Assembly (NCBI GenBank): GCA_964480425.1 | Contig: CAYZPY010000075.1 | Coordinates: forward strand, 1-12,084 | Origin: CAYYMD01 sp964480425 | Lineage (GTDB): Bacteria; Planctomycetota; Phycisphaerae; SM23-33 | DNA: 12,084 nt | Direction: 5' to 3' | Part shown: positions 5,343-12,084 of the stretch, piece after piece | How positions within the stretch are numbered: position 1 is the stretch's first letter | Layout of the letters: each line of letters starts with the position of its first letter | The notes under the pieces: generated by a model | The model's input: the letters and a program-made list of their open reading frames with translations, nothing else | The model's database searches: none | Told to the model about the DNA's origin: nothing | Program-made: the position numbers and the translations under genes

Positions 5343-6737
5343 ATGCCGGCAGATGACTTGTTGAAAAATACGTTGCGTTCGGGTTCGATGTTTCGGGTAT
5401 TGTGTGCGTTGGCGTTTCTGACCGTATGGAGTTTATCCCCAGCCATGGCCCATTCAAAACATGCCAAAGATGACCGCCCCCGGATAGTGGTCACCACCGA
5501 CGGGGAGATTGACGACCGCTGTTCGATGGTGCGCTTCCTCTACTACAACAACGAGTTCGACATCGAGGGCATCGTCCATTCCAGTTCGAAGTTCCACTGG
5601 AAGGGCGACGACAAGCACAAGCGGCACAAATGGGCCGACGAGGTCTGGCTGGACAAACAGATTGACATGTACGAAAAACTCTACCCCAATCTCAAAAAGC
5701 ACGCCGAGGGATACTACACGGCCGATGAGTTGCGCAAACTCGTCTATACCGGCAACGTCGGCTACGTCGGCGCGATGGACAAGGACACACCCGGCTCGGA
5801 CCGCATCGTAGAGGTGCTGCTGGACAACGAGCCCGGACCGGTGTACCTCCAGGCGTGGGGCGGGACCAACACCATCGCCCGGGCGCTGTGGAAGATTCAG
5901 CACAAGTCACCCAGCCAGATGAAAAGGGTATCGCAAAAGGCCGTCATCTACATCATCCTCGACCAGGACAAGACCTTTCGCAAATACATCCAGCCGAACT
6001 GGCCCGACCTCCGGGTGCTGGGCAGTTTCCGCCAGTTCTCCGGCGTGGCGTATCCCTGGCGCAAGAAACTTCCCAAGCGCGTCCACAAATACCTGGACGG
6101 CAAGTGGATGAAAGAGCACATCCTCAAGGGCCACGGACCGCTGCTCGCCGGTTACGAAAGCCACAACGACGGGTCGTTCCGCTCCGAGGGCGACACGCCG
6201 TCCTACTGGCACCAGATACGCGTGGGACTGCGGAGTCTGGAGCACCCCACCTGGGGCGGATGGGGCGGCAGGTTCGAAATAGGGCCCCGCAGCAAAAACG
6301 TGTGGCGGGGCGCCAGGGACGACGGCGACCTTTTCAAGCCGCTGTGGCGCTGGCTGGAACACATCCAGAACGACTGGGCCGCCCGCGCCGACTGGGGCAT
6401 CACGGGCGACTACGACAATGCCAACCATCCGCCGGTGGTAAAACTGGCCGGTAAGCATGACGTATCCGCCGCGTCGGGCGCCACGGTCAGGTTAAGCGTG
6501 GCAGGGTCCAAAGACCCTGACGGCGACGAATTGAATTACGAGTGGTGGCAATACGAAGAACCCGGCTCGTACGACGGCAAGGTCCAAATCACCGGTGCCC
6601 GCAAGCCCCAGGCCTCGGTGAAAATTCCCCCCGAGGCGAAAAAGGGACAGACCATACACGTAATCTGTAACGTCACCGACGACGGCGACCCGCCGCTGAC
6701 AAGATACGCCCGCGCGGTGATAACCGTGAAAGATTAG
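5343..6737 (+). CDS. Secreted Sde182/DUF1593-type nucleoside-hydrolase-like protein
   Basis: The 464-residue protein matches the Sde182 (formerly DUF1593) family, secreted proteins linked to polysaccharide metabolism with a nucleoside-hydrolase-like fold. A signal peptide covers residues 1-36 (hydrophobic 17-31, AMA|HS cleavage). The domain opens with RIVVTTDGEIDDRCSMVRFL. Its D53-G-E-I-D57-D58 resembles the Asp cluster that binds calcium in nucleoside hydrolases. The family blocks HSSSKFHW, QAWGGTNTIARAL and HPTWGGWGGRFE follow. The C-terminal domain (about 373-464) is an Ig/cadherin-like fold with SKDPDGDELNYEWWQYEEPG. ATG 5343 is chosen for its AAGGAG 6 bases upstream; a TTG at 5328 and an ATG at 5388 are also in frame. 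No carbohydrate enzymes or transporters flank it, so the substrate is unknown. Confidence 0.92.
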   Translation: MPADDLLKNTLRSGSMFRVLCALAFLTVWSLSPAMAHSKHAKDDRPRIVVTTDGEIDDRCSMVRFLYYNNEFDIEGIVHSSSKFHWKGDDKHKRHKWADEVWLDKQIDMYEKLYPNLKKHAEGYYTADELRKLVYTGNVGYVGAMDKDTPGSDRIVEVLLDNEPGPVYLQAWGGTNTIARALWKIQHKSPSQMKRVSQKAVIYIILDQDKTFRKYIQPNWPDLRVLGSFRQFSGVAYPWRKKLPKRVHKYLDGKWMKEHILKGHGPLLAGYESHNDGSFRSEGDTPSYWHQIRVGLRSLEHPTWGGWGGRFEIGPRSKNVWRGARDDGDLFKPLWRWLEHIQNDWAARADWGITGDYDNANHPPVVKLAGKHDVSAASGATVRLSVAGSKDPDGDELNYEWWQYEEPGSYDGKVQITGARKPQASVKIPPEAKKGQTIHVICNVTDDGDPPLTRYARAVITVKD

Positions 6738-6751
6738 CAGGGATGCAGGGG

Positions 6752-6780
6752 CTTTAATTTTTTCCCGGCGGCATTACAAT
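6752..6780 (+). promoter_or_regulatory. Weak candidate promoter before rmuC
   Basis: TACAAT (6775-6780) is a fair -10 box. The -35 position reads CTTTAA (6752-6757), a poor match. The gap between the Sde182 stop and rmuC is 60 bases, with a T-run (6756-6762) but no clear terminator stem. Read-through from the upstream gene is equally possible. Confidence 0.25.
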
Positions 6781-6797
6781 ACCCGCAGGACGGCAAG

Positions 6798-7862
6798 ATG
6801 AATTACTTCGTAATCGGATTCCTGATCGGCGCCATCTTCGGCGCGGCGCTGGTGCTGATAATAGGGCAGATTCGCCAAAAGGCGGACAAAGCCGGCATGC
6901 GCGACGCTTTCCAGGCCCTGGCCGCCGAGGCGCTGGATTCAAACTCGCAGCGTCTGGTCTCTCAGGCCGCCGCGGCGCTGGAGTCCAAGAAGGAACTCAT
7001 CGACCAGGCGATCAAGGCCGTCAACGAACGCCTCGAACACGTACGCGGATACCTGCAGAGCGTCGAGTCGTCAAGGAAGCAGGACTTCGGCGAACTGGAT
7101 AAATCGCTCCGGACGCTCTCGCAGACCACCGGCGAACTGCACCGCATGCTGGCAAGCACGCAGCGCCGCGGGGCGTGGGGCGAGCGCATGGCGGAAGACA
7201 TCCTGCGCCTGGCGGGCATGACCGAGGGCGTCAACTACGCCAAGCAGGACAGTCGATACGCCACCGGAAGCGACCGACCCGATTTCACATTCTTCCTGCC
7301 CAACGACCTTAAGGTCAACATGGACGTCAAGTTTCCCCTCGAGGCCTACAAGGCGTATCTCGACGCCGAGAGCGACGACGCGATACAGGCCGCCAGAAAG
7401 CAACTCGTCTCGGACCTTACCTCTCACATCCGCGCCGTGTCGTCGCGCGGATACGTCGACAAGAAAATACCCACTGTGGACTACGTGATATTGTTCGTTC
7501 CAAGCGAGCAGGTTTACGCCCTGGCGCTTGAGTCCGGACCGGACCTGATAGACCAGGGTCTTTCGCGCAAGGTGGTCCTGGCCAGTCCGCTGACGCTATA
7601 CGCCATGCTGGCGGTGATTCGCCAGGCGGCCGAAAGCGCCAACCTGATGCGTGCGGCCGACGAGGTGATGAATCTTCTCCACGAGTTCGACAGGCAGTGG
7701 CAAAAATACAACGAAGAGATCGACCGCCTCGGCGGGCAGCTCGACACCGTCGCGCGGACGTACGAAAATATCCGCACCACGCGCACCAACATGCTCCGCA
7801 AACCGCTGGACAAGCTCGAGGACCTCCGACAGAGGCGCGACCTTCCCCAGGAGCCCCGGTAA
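6798..7862 (+). CDS. rmuC: DNA recombination protein RmuC
   Basis: RmuC limits inversions between short inverted repeats in E. coli and is predicted to be a membrane-tethered nuclease-like protein. The 354-residue product has one N-terminal membrane helix (residues 3-23), a long coiled coil (about 27-120), then the RmuC domain. RRGAWGE is at 123-129, GM-x3-VNYAKQ at 140-150, SDRPDF at 158-163 and NMDVKFPLEAY at 174-184. RPDF followed by D176-V-K178 fits a PD-(D/E)xK-like active site. FVPSEQVYALAL and SPLTLYAMLAVI are also family-typical. ATG 6798 follows AGGA with 8-base spacing. Length is at the short end for the family. Confidence 0.96.
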   Translation: MNYFVIGFLIGAIFGAALVLIIGQIRQKADKAGMRDAFQALAAEALDSNSQRLVSQAAAALESKKELIDQAIKAVNERLEHVRGYLQSVESSRKQDFGELDKSLRTLSQTTGELHRMLASTQRRGAWGERMAEDILRLAGMTEGVNYAKQDSRYATGSDRPDFTFFLPNDLKVNMDVKFPLEAYKAYLDAESDDAIQAARKQLVSDLTSHIRAVSSRGYVDKKIPTVDYVILFVPSEQVYALALESGPDLIDQGLSRKVVLASPLTLYAMLAVIRQAAESANLMRAADEVMNLLHEFDRQWQKYNEEIDRLGGQLDTVARTYENIRTTRTNMLRKPLDKLEDLRQRRDLPQEPR

Positions 7863-7920
7863 AGAAAGCGGGAAAATTTTCTTGTCGCGAAGGTAGGTAA
7901 TGCAATAATATGTATTTAGC

Positions 7921-7990
7921 GCATAAGATACAAACATATCATGGTTTTTACCGTGTGAACCGATTTCGGCATCAGGTTGGAGCATAAGAT
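7921..7990 (+). repeat. Two GCATAAGAT direct repeats in the HU-gene leader
   Basis: GCATAAGAT occurs at 7921-7929 and 7982-7990, 61 bases apart, in the AT-rich interval between rmuC and the HU-family gene. TAAGAT within each copy could serve as a -10 box. For the upstream copy the -35 position (7901-7906) reads TGCAAT. They may be tandem promoters or regulator sites. The rest of 7863-8018 shows only a weak imperfect hairpin near 7951-7966 (CATGGT/ACCGTG). Confidence 0.3.
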
Positions 7991-8018
7991 TCTTTAAACC
8001 CAGGCAAAGGGTGACATT

Positions 8019-8342
8019 ATGCATACTGTAACAAAGAAGGAACTGGTCGACAGGATCGCCGACAAGGCCAACGCAAAGCGCATCCTCGTCAAGGAAGTAG
8101 TCCAGCGGTTTCTCGACGAAATCATAGACGAACTGGGAAAGGGCAACCGCCTGGAATTTCGCGATTTCGGCGTCTTCGAGACCAAGGACCGCGCCGAGCG
8201 CATCGCGCAGAATCCAAAGACGCTCGAAAGGGTCAAAGTGCCCCCCAGACGCGCGGTGAAGTTTAAGGCCGGTCGCCTCATGAAAATCAAACTCCAGGAA
8301 GGCATGGAGCAAAAAGGCCTGGGACCCTCCAGCGGCGCCTGA
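8019..8342 (+). CDS. HU/IHF-family DNA-binding protein
   Basis: Members of this family are small dimeric nucleoid proteins that bend DNA. The 107-residue product begins TKKELVDRIADKANAKRILV, the usual helical dimerisation segment. It has RLEFRDFGVFE (44-54) leading into the beta arm and NPKT (65-68), whose proline is the intercalating residue that kinks DNA. KVPPRRAVKFKAGRLMK follows. The last 12 or so residues (EGMEQKGLGPSSGA) extend past the normal 90-95-residue core. ATG 8019 has AAAGGGTGA 5-6 bases upstream. Sequence alone does not tell HU from IHF subunits. The leader is 156 bases from rmuC, so it probably has its own promoter. Confidence 0.92.
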   Translation: MHTVTKKELVDRIADKANAKRILVKEVVQRFLDEIIDELGKGNRLEFRDFGVFETKDRAERIAQNPKTLERVKVPPRRAVKFKAGRLMKIKLQEGMEQKGLGPSSGA

Positions 8343-8386
8343 CGGGACCGCCCCGGTGATATTCATCCGGATTATTTAATCCCGTC
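8341..8386 (+). terminator. Weak 3' stem after the HU-family gene
   Basis: GACGGGA (8341-8347) and TCCCGTC (8380-8386) are perfect 7-bp complementary arms. They enclose a second CCGG...CCGG pairing (8353-8356 and 8367-8370). No U-tract follows, so termination is uncertain. Confidence 0.25.
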
Positions 8387-8404
8387 GGAAAGTCCCCTTT
8401 GCCC

Positions 8405-8564
8405 TAGAGCAATTTGCAGAAAGATTGTCGTCATGTTCGTCACTGAGGACGAGTCCGGCAAGGACGGCGAAGCAGGCAATGCCGCAGCATTGTCGATGCA
8501 GCCGGACGCCGCCGGGCGAAGCCGCAATCAGAAGATGGCGACAAGATTTCTGTAAACTGCTCTA
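8405..8564. repeat. 160-base hairpin element with 30-bp imperfect terminal inverted repeats (MITE-like)
   Basis: The ends 8405-8434 and 8535-8564 are reverse complements at 25 of 30 positions, starting TAGAGCA and ending TGCTCTA. Inside, GTCCGGC (8453-8459) pairs with GCCGGAC (8501-8507), and CAATGC-CGCA-GCATTG (8477-8492) forms the apex. The whole element can therefore fold as one nested hairpin. GGCGAAGC is also directly repeated (8466-8473, 8515-8522). It contains no convincing reading frame. It fills most of the 285-base gap between convergent HU and rex genes. It may be a non-autonomous mobile element, a dispersed structured repeat, or an insulating 3' structure. No second copy is in the window. 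Confidence 0.65.
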
Positions 8565-8627
8565 AGCGCCGAATGATCGTCACCGCAGAAGGCACGAGCG
8601 GCCGATCCGCCCCATCGCACCCGTGCG

Positions 8628-9257
8628 TCAATCGTCCCCGCCCAGGCGGAAAGACAACTGCTCCAGTCCCGCCGCCAGGTCCACCGGGTCCACCGCCACG
8701 TCTTTGGGCGTTCGTATGGTGGTGGGCGAAAAATTGAGTATCCCCTTTATGCCCGCGGCGCACAGCGCGTCGGTGACTTCCTGCGCCGCCTCGGCGGGAA
8801 CGGTGACAATCGCCAGCTTCGCGCCGTGGGCGGCGATTATCTCCCGGAGTTTGTCCATGTGATACACCGGTACGGAACCTACTTTCCCGTCGACCTTGGA
8901 AGGCACAACGTCGAAGGCGGCCACCAGTTTGAATCCCTTGGGCGCGAATCCCCTGTACCGCAGAAGCGCCCTGCCCAGGTCGCCGGCGCCGACGACCACC
9001 ACGTTGCGCACGCGATCGGTGCCCAGTATGCTCCGCAGTTCCTCGATGAGTTCCTCCACGCGGTATCCCACGCCGGTTTGTCCGAAATGACCGAAGTATC
9101 CAAGGTCCTTGCGCACCTGGGCGTCGCTGAGGTGGAGACTCTCTGCCAGTTCCCTGCTGGAAACCTTCTCCGCGCCCCCGGCGGAGAATTCCTCCAGTTG
9201 GCGCAGATAAAGACTTATTCGTCTTACGACCGGGTTGGGAACTTCATCGGGTTTCAT
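8628..9257 (-). CDS. rex: Redox-sensing transcriptional repressor Rex
   Basis: Rex is a homodimeric repressor that reads the NADH/NAD+ ratio and releases DNA when NADH is high, derepressing respiratory and fermentative genes. The 209-residue protein has the N-terminal winged helix, with VSSRELAESLHLSDAQVRKD at 32-51 and YFGHFGQTGVGY at 54-65. A Rossmann domain follows, with VVVVGAGDLGRAL at 86-98 and then the AAFDV strand after which the adenosine end is normally held. A conserved tail (LNFSPTTI) comes later. Length is typical. ATG 9257 has TGGAGA about 6 bases upstream. It is 99 bases after holB with its own promoter. No TTGTGAA-type Rex operator was seen in that interval. Confidence 0.97.
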   Translation of the reverse strand: MKPDEVPNPVVRRISLYLRQLEEFSAGGAEKVSSRELAESLHLSDAQVRKDLGYFGHFGQTGVGYRVEELIEELRSILGTDRVRNVVVVGAGDLGRALLRYRGFAPKGFKLVAAFDVVPSKVDGKVGSVPVYHMDKLREIIAAHGAKLAIVTVPAEAAQEVTDALCAAGIKGILNFSPTTIRTPKDVAVDPVDLAAGLEQLSFRLGGDD

Positions 9258-9304
9258 GATTCTCCAAACAGACCGGTTTCGCGGCGACGCGACCGCGGGG
9301 CAAA

Positions 9305-9334
9305 ATCATATTCGCAGTCATTCTCCCGGGTCAA
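9305..9334 (-). promoter_or_regulatory. Sigma70-type promoter of rex
   Basis: On the minus strand TTGACC (9334-9329), an 18-base spacer and TATGAT (9310-9305) lie 48 bases before ATG 9257. Both hexamers match the consensus at five of six positions. This supports rex being transcribed separately from tmk-holB. Confidence 0.6.
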
Positions 9335-9356
9335 GGTTATACCGTCGGTGGGCGAT

Positions 9357-10508
9357 TTACACGTTCAGCGGCGCCCCTGAGGCGCAGGTGACGGCCACGT
9401 TCGACCATATGATCTTGGGGCTTACGTTTCGCCACAGCAGCTGCTCGTATCGCGCCAACTGGTGGACAATCTCCGCCAGGCCATGCAGGTCGAAACGACC
9501 CGCAAGGGCACGCACAACGTCCGCCTGGTCGGCGTTTACTGTTTCGCCTGCGGCGCCGGCGGCGATTTTCATCGCGTCGCGATACGCAGAGGATATGAAC
9601 CCAAGCAGCACGGCGGCCGAGCGGCGGTCGGCCAGCGTCTTGGCCAGCTCGGGTCCCTCGATGTCTTTTGATTGACTGACCATACCCGCGGCGAGTTTGT
9701 CCATAATCCCCGCGATCTCCAGGCCGAATTCCATTTCCCCGCCCAGGTCGCCTTCGCCCAGTCGGCGGACTATTCCGATCTTGGTCTCGTAGAGGTCCAT
9801 TCGCCACAGCCGCAACGCCCTTCCAAGCGAGCCGTGCGTAAACGCGGCCCAGAACCGCCCCTGGCGCCGCTCGGCGCCTTCTTCGACGAGGCGCGACGCA
9901 ACGAAATCAATATCCAGCGGCGCGAAGCGGACCATCGAGCAGCGGCTCAGCGTCGTGGGCAGCAGTTGCCCGGGGCTTGTGCAAACAAGTACGATTGTCA
10001 CGCCCTCCGGCGGCTCCTCGAGCGTCTTGAGCAGTGAGTTCTGTGCGACGGTGCTCATCAATTCCGCCTCAAGGACTACGAAAACCTTCCCCCGACCGTG
10101 CGTCGAGGTGCGGGCCGCCTGGTCTATCAGGAAACTGCGAATGACGTCTATGCCCAACTCCTGCATCTTTCGCCTGCGGACTTCGGCGTCCTGGTGGTAG
10201 TGGGCCAGTTCCTTTCGTATCACGTGGAAGTCCCCGTGCGTGCCTTCCTCTATCGAGCGGCAGTGCGCGCATCGCCCGCACGCCCGGACGATTTTATCCG
10301 TGCCGATGCGCTTCAGCGCTTCGGGCGCTTCGACCTGTTGGGAATTGGGGCACAAAAGCGCCGCCGCCAGCGCCCGGGCGGTCGTGCGGCGCCCCACGCC
10401 CACGGGCCCGGCGAATATGTACGCGTGCGGCGCCCGACCCGAACGAAGCGCCCCCTGCAAACGCCCTATCGCACCGTCCTGTCCGACTATGTCCGTAAAT
10501 TGAAGCAT
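9357..10508 (-). CDS. holB: DNA polymerase III delta prime subunit (clamp loader)
   Basis: Delta prime is the stator of the clamp loader that places the beta clamp on DNA. The 383-residue protein opens with FTDIVGQDGAIGRLQGAL and HAYIFAGP, as in DnaX/HolB AAA+ proteins. The P-loop is degenerate (GPVGVGRRTT, 34-43; canonical Lys-Thr replaced by Arg-Arg). Walker B is also degenerate (VFVVLEAEL, 142-150), which suits a non-hydrolysing delta prime. A zinc cluster is C53, C77, C80, C83, with an unusually long first gap. The SRC arginine-finger motif is at 188-190, after LEEPPEGVTIVLVC. Retention of SRC with lost ATP site favours holB over dnaX. tmk lies 29 bases upstream on the same strand, a common pairing. 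The ribosome site is weak. Confidence 0.94.
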   Translation of the reverse strand: MLQFTDIVGQDGAIGRLQGALRSGRAPHAYIFAGPVGVGRRTTARALAAALLCPNSQQVEAPEALKRIGTDKIVRACGRCAHCRSIEEGTHGDFHVIRKELAHYHQDAEVRRRKMQELGIDVIRSFLIDQAARTSTHGRGKVFVVLEAELMSTVAQNSLLKTLEEPPEGVTIVLVCTSPGQLLPTTLSRCSMVRFAPLDIDFVASRLVEEGAERRQGRFWAAFTHGSLGRALRLWRMDLYETKIGIVRRLGEGDLGGEMEFGLEIAGIMDKLAAGMVSQSKDIEGPELAKTLADRRSAAVLLGFISSAYRDAMKIAAGAAGETVNADQADVVRALAGRFDLHGLAEIVHQLARYEQLLWRNVSPKIIWSNVAVTCASGAPLNV

Positions 10509-10537
10509 CCAGTTTCGATAATACCCGTTGTTTGAAC

Positions 10538-11227
10538 CTACCGGTCAAATGCCTTCACGATTGCGTCCGTCACTTTCCGGAATACTTCCTCTATTGTTCC
10601 CGCCGCGTCAACATAAGTGACCGCCGCGGGGTAAAGTTCGTCAATATCCATGAATATCCTGCGGACCCTGTTGTGGTAATCGGATTCGCGTATCTCCATC
10701 CGGTCACCGAACAGGTGCATCTGCTTGAGCTTTTCTTCTGCGGTTTTTTTGAGACGCCCGCGAAACACTCCCAGTCTTTTCATGCCCTCGTCCGCTGAAA
10801 GGTTCAGGATAACAGTCAGGTCGGGCCATCGACCCTGAATGGCCGTCTCGGCAAGGTTGATAATGGTATCCCCGTCGACCCCCGACGCGCCCTGGTAAGC
10901 CAGCGTGGCGGAAACAAATCGATCGCACAGAACAACTTTGCCCTGTTCAATCGCCGGTGAAACAATCTCGTTTATCAATTGCGCACGCGAGGCCATGAAA
11001 AGTAGAGTTTCACACATTGGAGACATATGACAATTATCACGATCAAGAAGAATCGCCCGGATTTTTTCACCAATCGCGGTCGTCCCCGGATCTGCAACCT
11101 TTACTACCGGCATACCTTGATTGCGAACCCATTCCGCGAGCATCTCCAGATGCGTGGATTTTCCCGCGCCGTCCGGGCCGTCGATTATGATAAATCTGCC
11201 CGCCAGTTTTTCCGCGATGTTTTCCAT
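10538..11227 (-). CDS. tmk: Thymidylate kinase
   Basis: Tmk phosphorylates dTMP to dTDP with ATP, feeding dTTP synthesis. The 229-residue protein shows the P-loop GPDGAGKST (17-25). It has ADPGTT at 45-50, where many homologues have REPGGT, DRFVSATLAYQG at 102-113, and an Arg/Lys-rich LID segment GVFRGRLKKTAEEK. Length is slightly above the usual 205-215, mainly from an extended N-terminus (MENIAEKLAG). The start at 11227 is chosen for giving the best N-terminus. A nearer GGAGG lies 19 bases upstream, too far to be ideal. It is followed by holB after 29 bases and is divergent from hypF. Confidence 0.96.
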   Translation of the reverse strand: MENIAEKLAGRFIIIDGPDGAGKSTHLEMLAEWVRNQGMPVVKVADPGTTAIGEKIRAILLDRDNCHMSPMCETLLFMASRAQLINEIVSPAIEQGKVVLCDRFVSATLAYQGASGVDGDTIINLAETAIQGRWPDLTVILNLSADEGMKRLGVFRGRLKKTAEEKLKQMHLFGDRMEIRESDYHNRVRRIFMDIDELYPAAVTYVDAAGTIEEVFRKVTDAIVKAFDR

Positions 11228-11318
11228 GCCATCGAGAGTATCGCCTCCGCCGAGCGATTTTACAAGGCGTCAGGTATCGCCCACCCCTCAAAACCCCGCA
11301 TACGCCCCGCATTTGTTG

Positions 11319-11324
11319 TACAAT
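11319..11324 (+). promoter_or_regulatory. Candidate -10 box for hypF
   Basis: TACAAT lies 25 bases before ATG 11350, within the palindrome TTGTACAA (11315-11322). No -35 match is seen (11296-11301 reads CCGCAT). The same 122-base interval must also carry the tmk promoter on the other strand; TAAAAT near 11260 is the only -10-like site seen there. Confidence 0.3.
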
Positions 11325-11349
11325 GTAGTGCTCGACCGATTGCGCAATC

Positions 11350-12084
11350 ATGGACAACACGCAGACAATCCGACGTCACCTCGAAGTGACCGGGCAGGTC
11401 CAGGGGGTGGGTTTCCGCCCGTTCGTGTATCGTCTGGCCGTGGGACTGGGACTGACCGGCGTGGTCTGCAACGACGCCCGCGGCGTGCTAATCGAGGTCC
11501 AGGGCAAACGCCGCCCTTTGGACGAGTTCGCCCGGCGTCTGGAGGACCAGACGCCGCCGCTGGCGGAAATCGCGTCCTGCCGGTGTGAGGAAATCGACGT
11601 TGTGGAGGATGAAGTCGAGTTTCGCATAGTGCACTCGAGCCGGGCGGGCCTGTCCGAGGCGCAGGTAACCGTGGACACCGCAACTTGCAGCCAGTGCCTG
11701 GCGGAACTGTTCGACCCGTCCGACAAACGGTATCGCTACCCGTTCATCAACTGCACCAACTGCGGGCCTAGGTACACCATCGTGTGCGGGATACCCTACG
11801 ACCGCCCCAATACGACCATGGCGGGATTCCAAATGTGCGACTTCTGCAAATCGCAGTACCAGGACCCTTGCGACAGGCGTTTCCACGCCCAGCCGGTCGC
11901 ATGCCCGCAATGCGGGCCCCAGGTCCGCCTGACGGACAACCGCGGGCGCGCAATCGGCTCCGGCGCCCCGTTCGCCGACGCCGCCGAGATGCTCGTCGAA
12001 GGTAAGATGCTGGCGATAAAAGGCCTGGGCGGCTTTCACCTTGCCTGCCGGGCCGACGACGAACAGGCAGTGGCACGCCTGCGC
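11350..12084 (+). CDS. hypF: Carbamoyltransferase HypF, N-terminal part (partial)
   Basis: HypF makes the thiocarbamate on HypE from carbamoyl phosphate, the source of the cyanide ligands of [NiFe] hydrogenase. The window holds the first 245 residues of a protein normally about 750-800 long. The acylphosphatase domain (about 10-95) has GQVQGVGFRPFVYRLA with catalytic R23 and N41. Two CX2CX18CX2C zinc motifs follow: C113, C116, C135, C138 and C163, C166, C185, C188. The start of the YrdC-like domain reads AIKGLGGFHLACRADDE. No frameshift is seen and the frame is open to the edge. The ATG has no strong ribosome site. Other hyp genes are not in view and may lie to the right. Confidence 0.97.
   Translation, partial: MDNTQTIRRHLEVTGQVQGVGFRPFVYRLAVGLGLTGVVCNDARGVLIEVQGKRRPLDEFARRLEDQTPPLAEIASCRCEEIDVVEDEVEFRIVHSSRAGLSEAQVTVDTATCSQCLAELFDPSDKRYRYPFINCTNCGPRYTIVCGIPYDRPNTTMAGFQMCDFCKSQYQDPCDRRFHAQPVACPQCGPQVRLTDNRGRAIGSGAPFADAAEMLVEGKMLAIKGLGGFHLACRADDEQAVARLR

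Noticed and set aside
5090..5497. Minus-strand open frame in the der-Sde182 divergent region (135 codons)
   Set aside because: It overlaps the Sde182 signal-peptide region antisense and has no domain or hydrophobic pattern that suggests a real protein.
7596..8366. Minus-strand open frame across the rmuC 3' end, the leader and the HU gene (256 codons)
   Set aside because: Both overlapped plus-strand genes are certain from conserved motifs. The antisense translation shows no recognisable domain and no start signals.
9258..9356. Rex operator controlling rex itself
   Set aside because: No TTGTGAA-n-TTCACAA-like palindrome could be found in the interval, only a normal promoter and a CCCGGG palindrome.
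1..12084. CRISPR array, tRNA or rRNA genes, insertion sequence, toxin-antitoxin or defence locus
   Set aside because: No regularly spaced repeats, no cloverleaf with a TTCGA-type T-loop, no rRNA-like sequence and no transposase or defence-protein motifs were seen on either strand.

Overview
The window reads as an ordinary chromosomal segment of a GC-rich, Gram-negative-type bacterium. An LpxK gene (lipid A synthesis) points to a diderm with an outer membrane. The DUF2089 regulator, the secreted Sde182/DUF1593 protein, the mosaic of housekeeping genes in short operons and the intergenic repeats suggest a planctomycete (Phycisphaerae-like). That assignment is inferred from style and family content, not proven. 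Rex and HypF together suggest redox-responsive, at least partly anaerobic metabolism with [NiFe] hydrogenase.

Layout. Positions 1-948 (minus strand) hold a two-gene, translationally coupled unit: a small DUF2089-type HTH regulator followed by a signal-peptide protein of unknown function. The second gene's reading frame runs abruptly into a fragment of glycerate 2-kinase near position 119, so the left edge is either a misassembly or a broken fusion. Upstream of the pair is an AT-rich promoter with an 11-bp inverted repeat flanking its -10 box. Positions 1211-4957 (minus) carry argG, lpxK and der, separated by a bidirectional terminator and by a repeat-bordered promoter. A 385-base divergent region holds a strong REP-like palindrome. 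Positions 5343-8342 (plus) carry a secreted Sde182-like nucleoside-hydrolase-fold protein, rmuC and an HU/IHF-family gene. A 160-base hairpin element with 30-bp imperfect terminal inverted repeats sits between the convergent HU and rex genes. Positions 8628-11227 (minus) carry tmk, holB and rex, with a good sigma70-type promoter in front of rex. hypF starts divergently at 11350 and runs off the right edge.

How the genes work together. tmk and holB form a classical pair (dTTP supply and clamp-loader delta prime). Rex senses NADH/NAD+ and HypF matures hydrogenase, a plausible physiological link but not an operon. The remaining genes are independent housekeeping functions: arginine synthesis, lipid A, ribosome assembly, nucleoid structure and genome stability.

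I found no CRISPR array, tRNA, rRNA, transposase or defence system. The most unusual material is non-coding or at the edge: the chimeric junction at about 119, the operator-like repeat at 963-1001, the repeat-flanked promoter at 3561-3630 and the 160-base element at 8405-8564.
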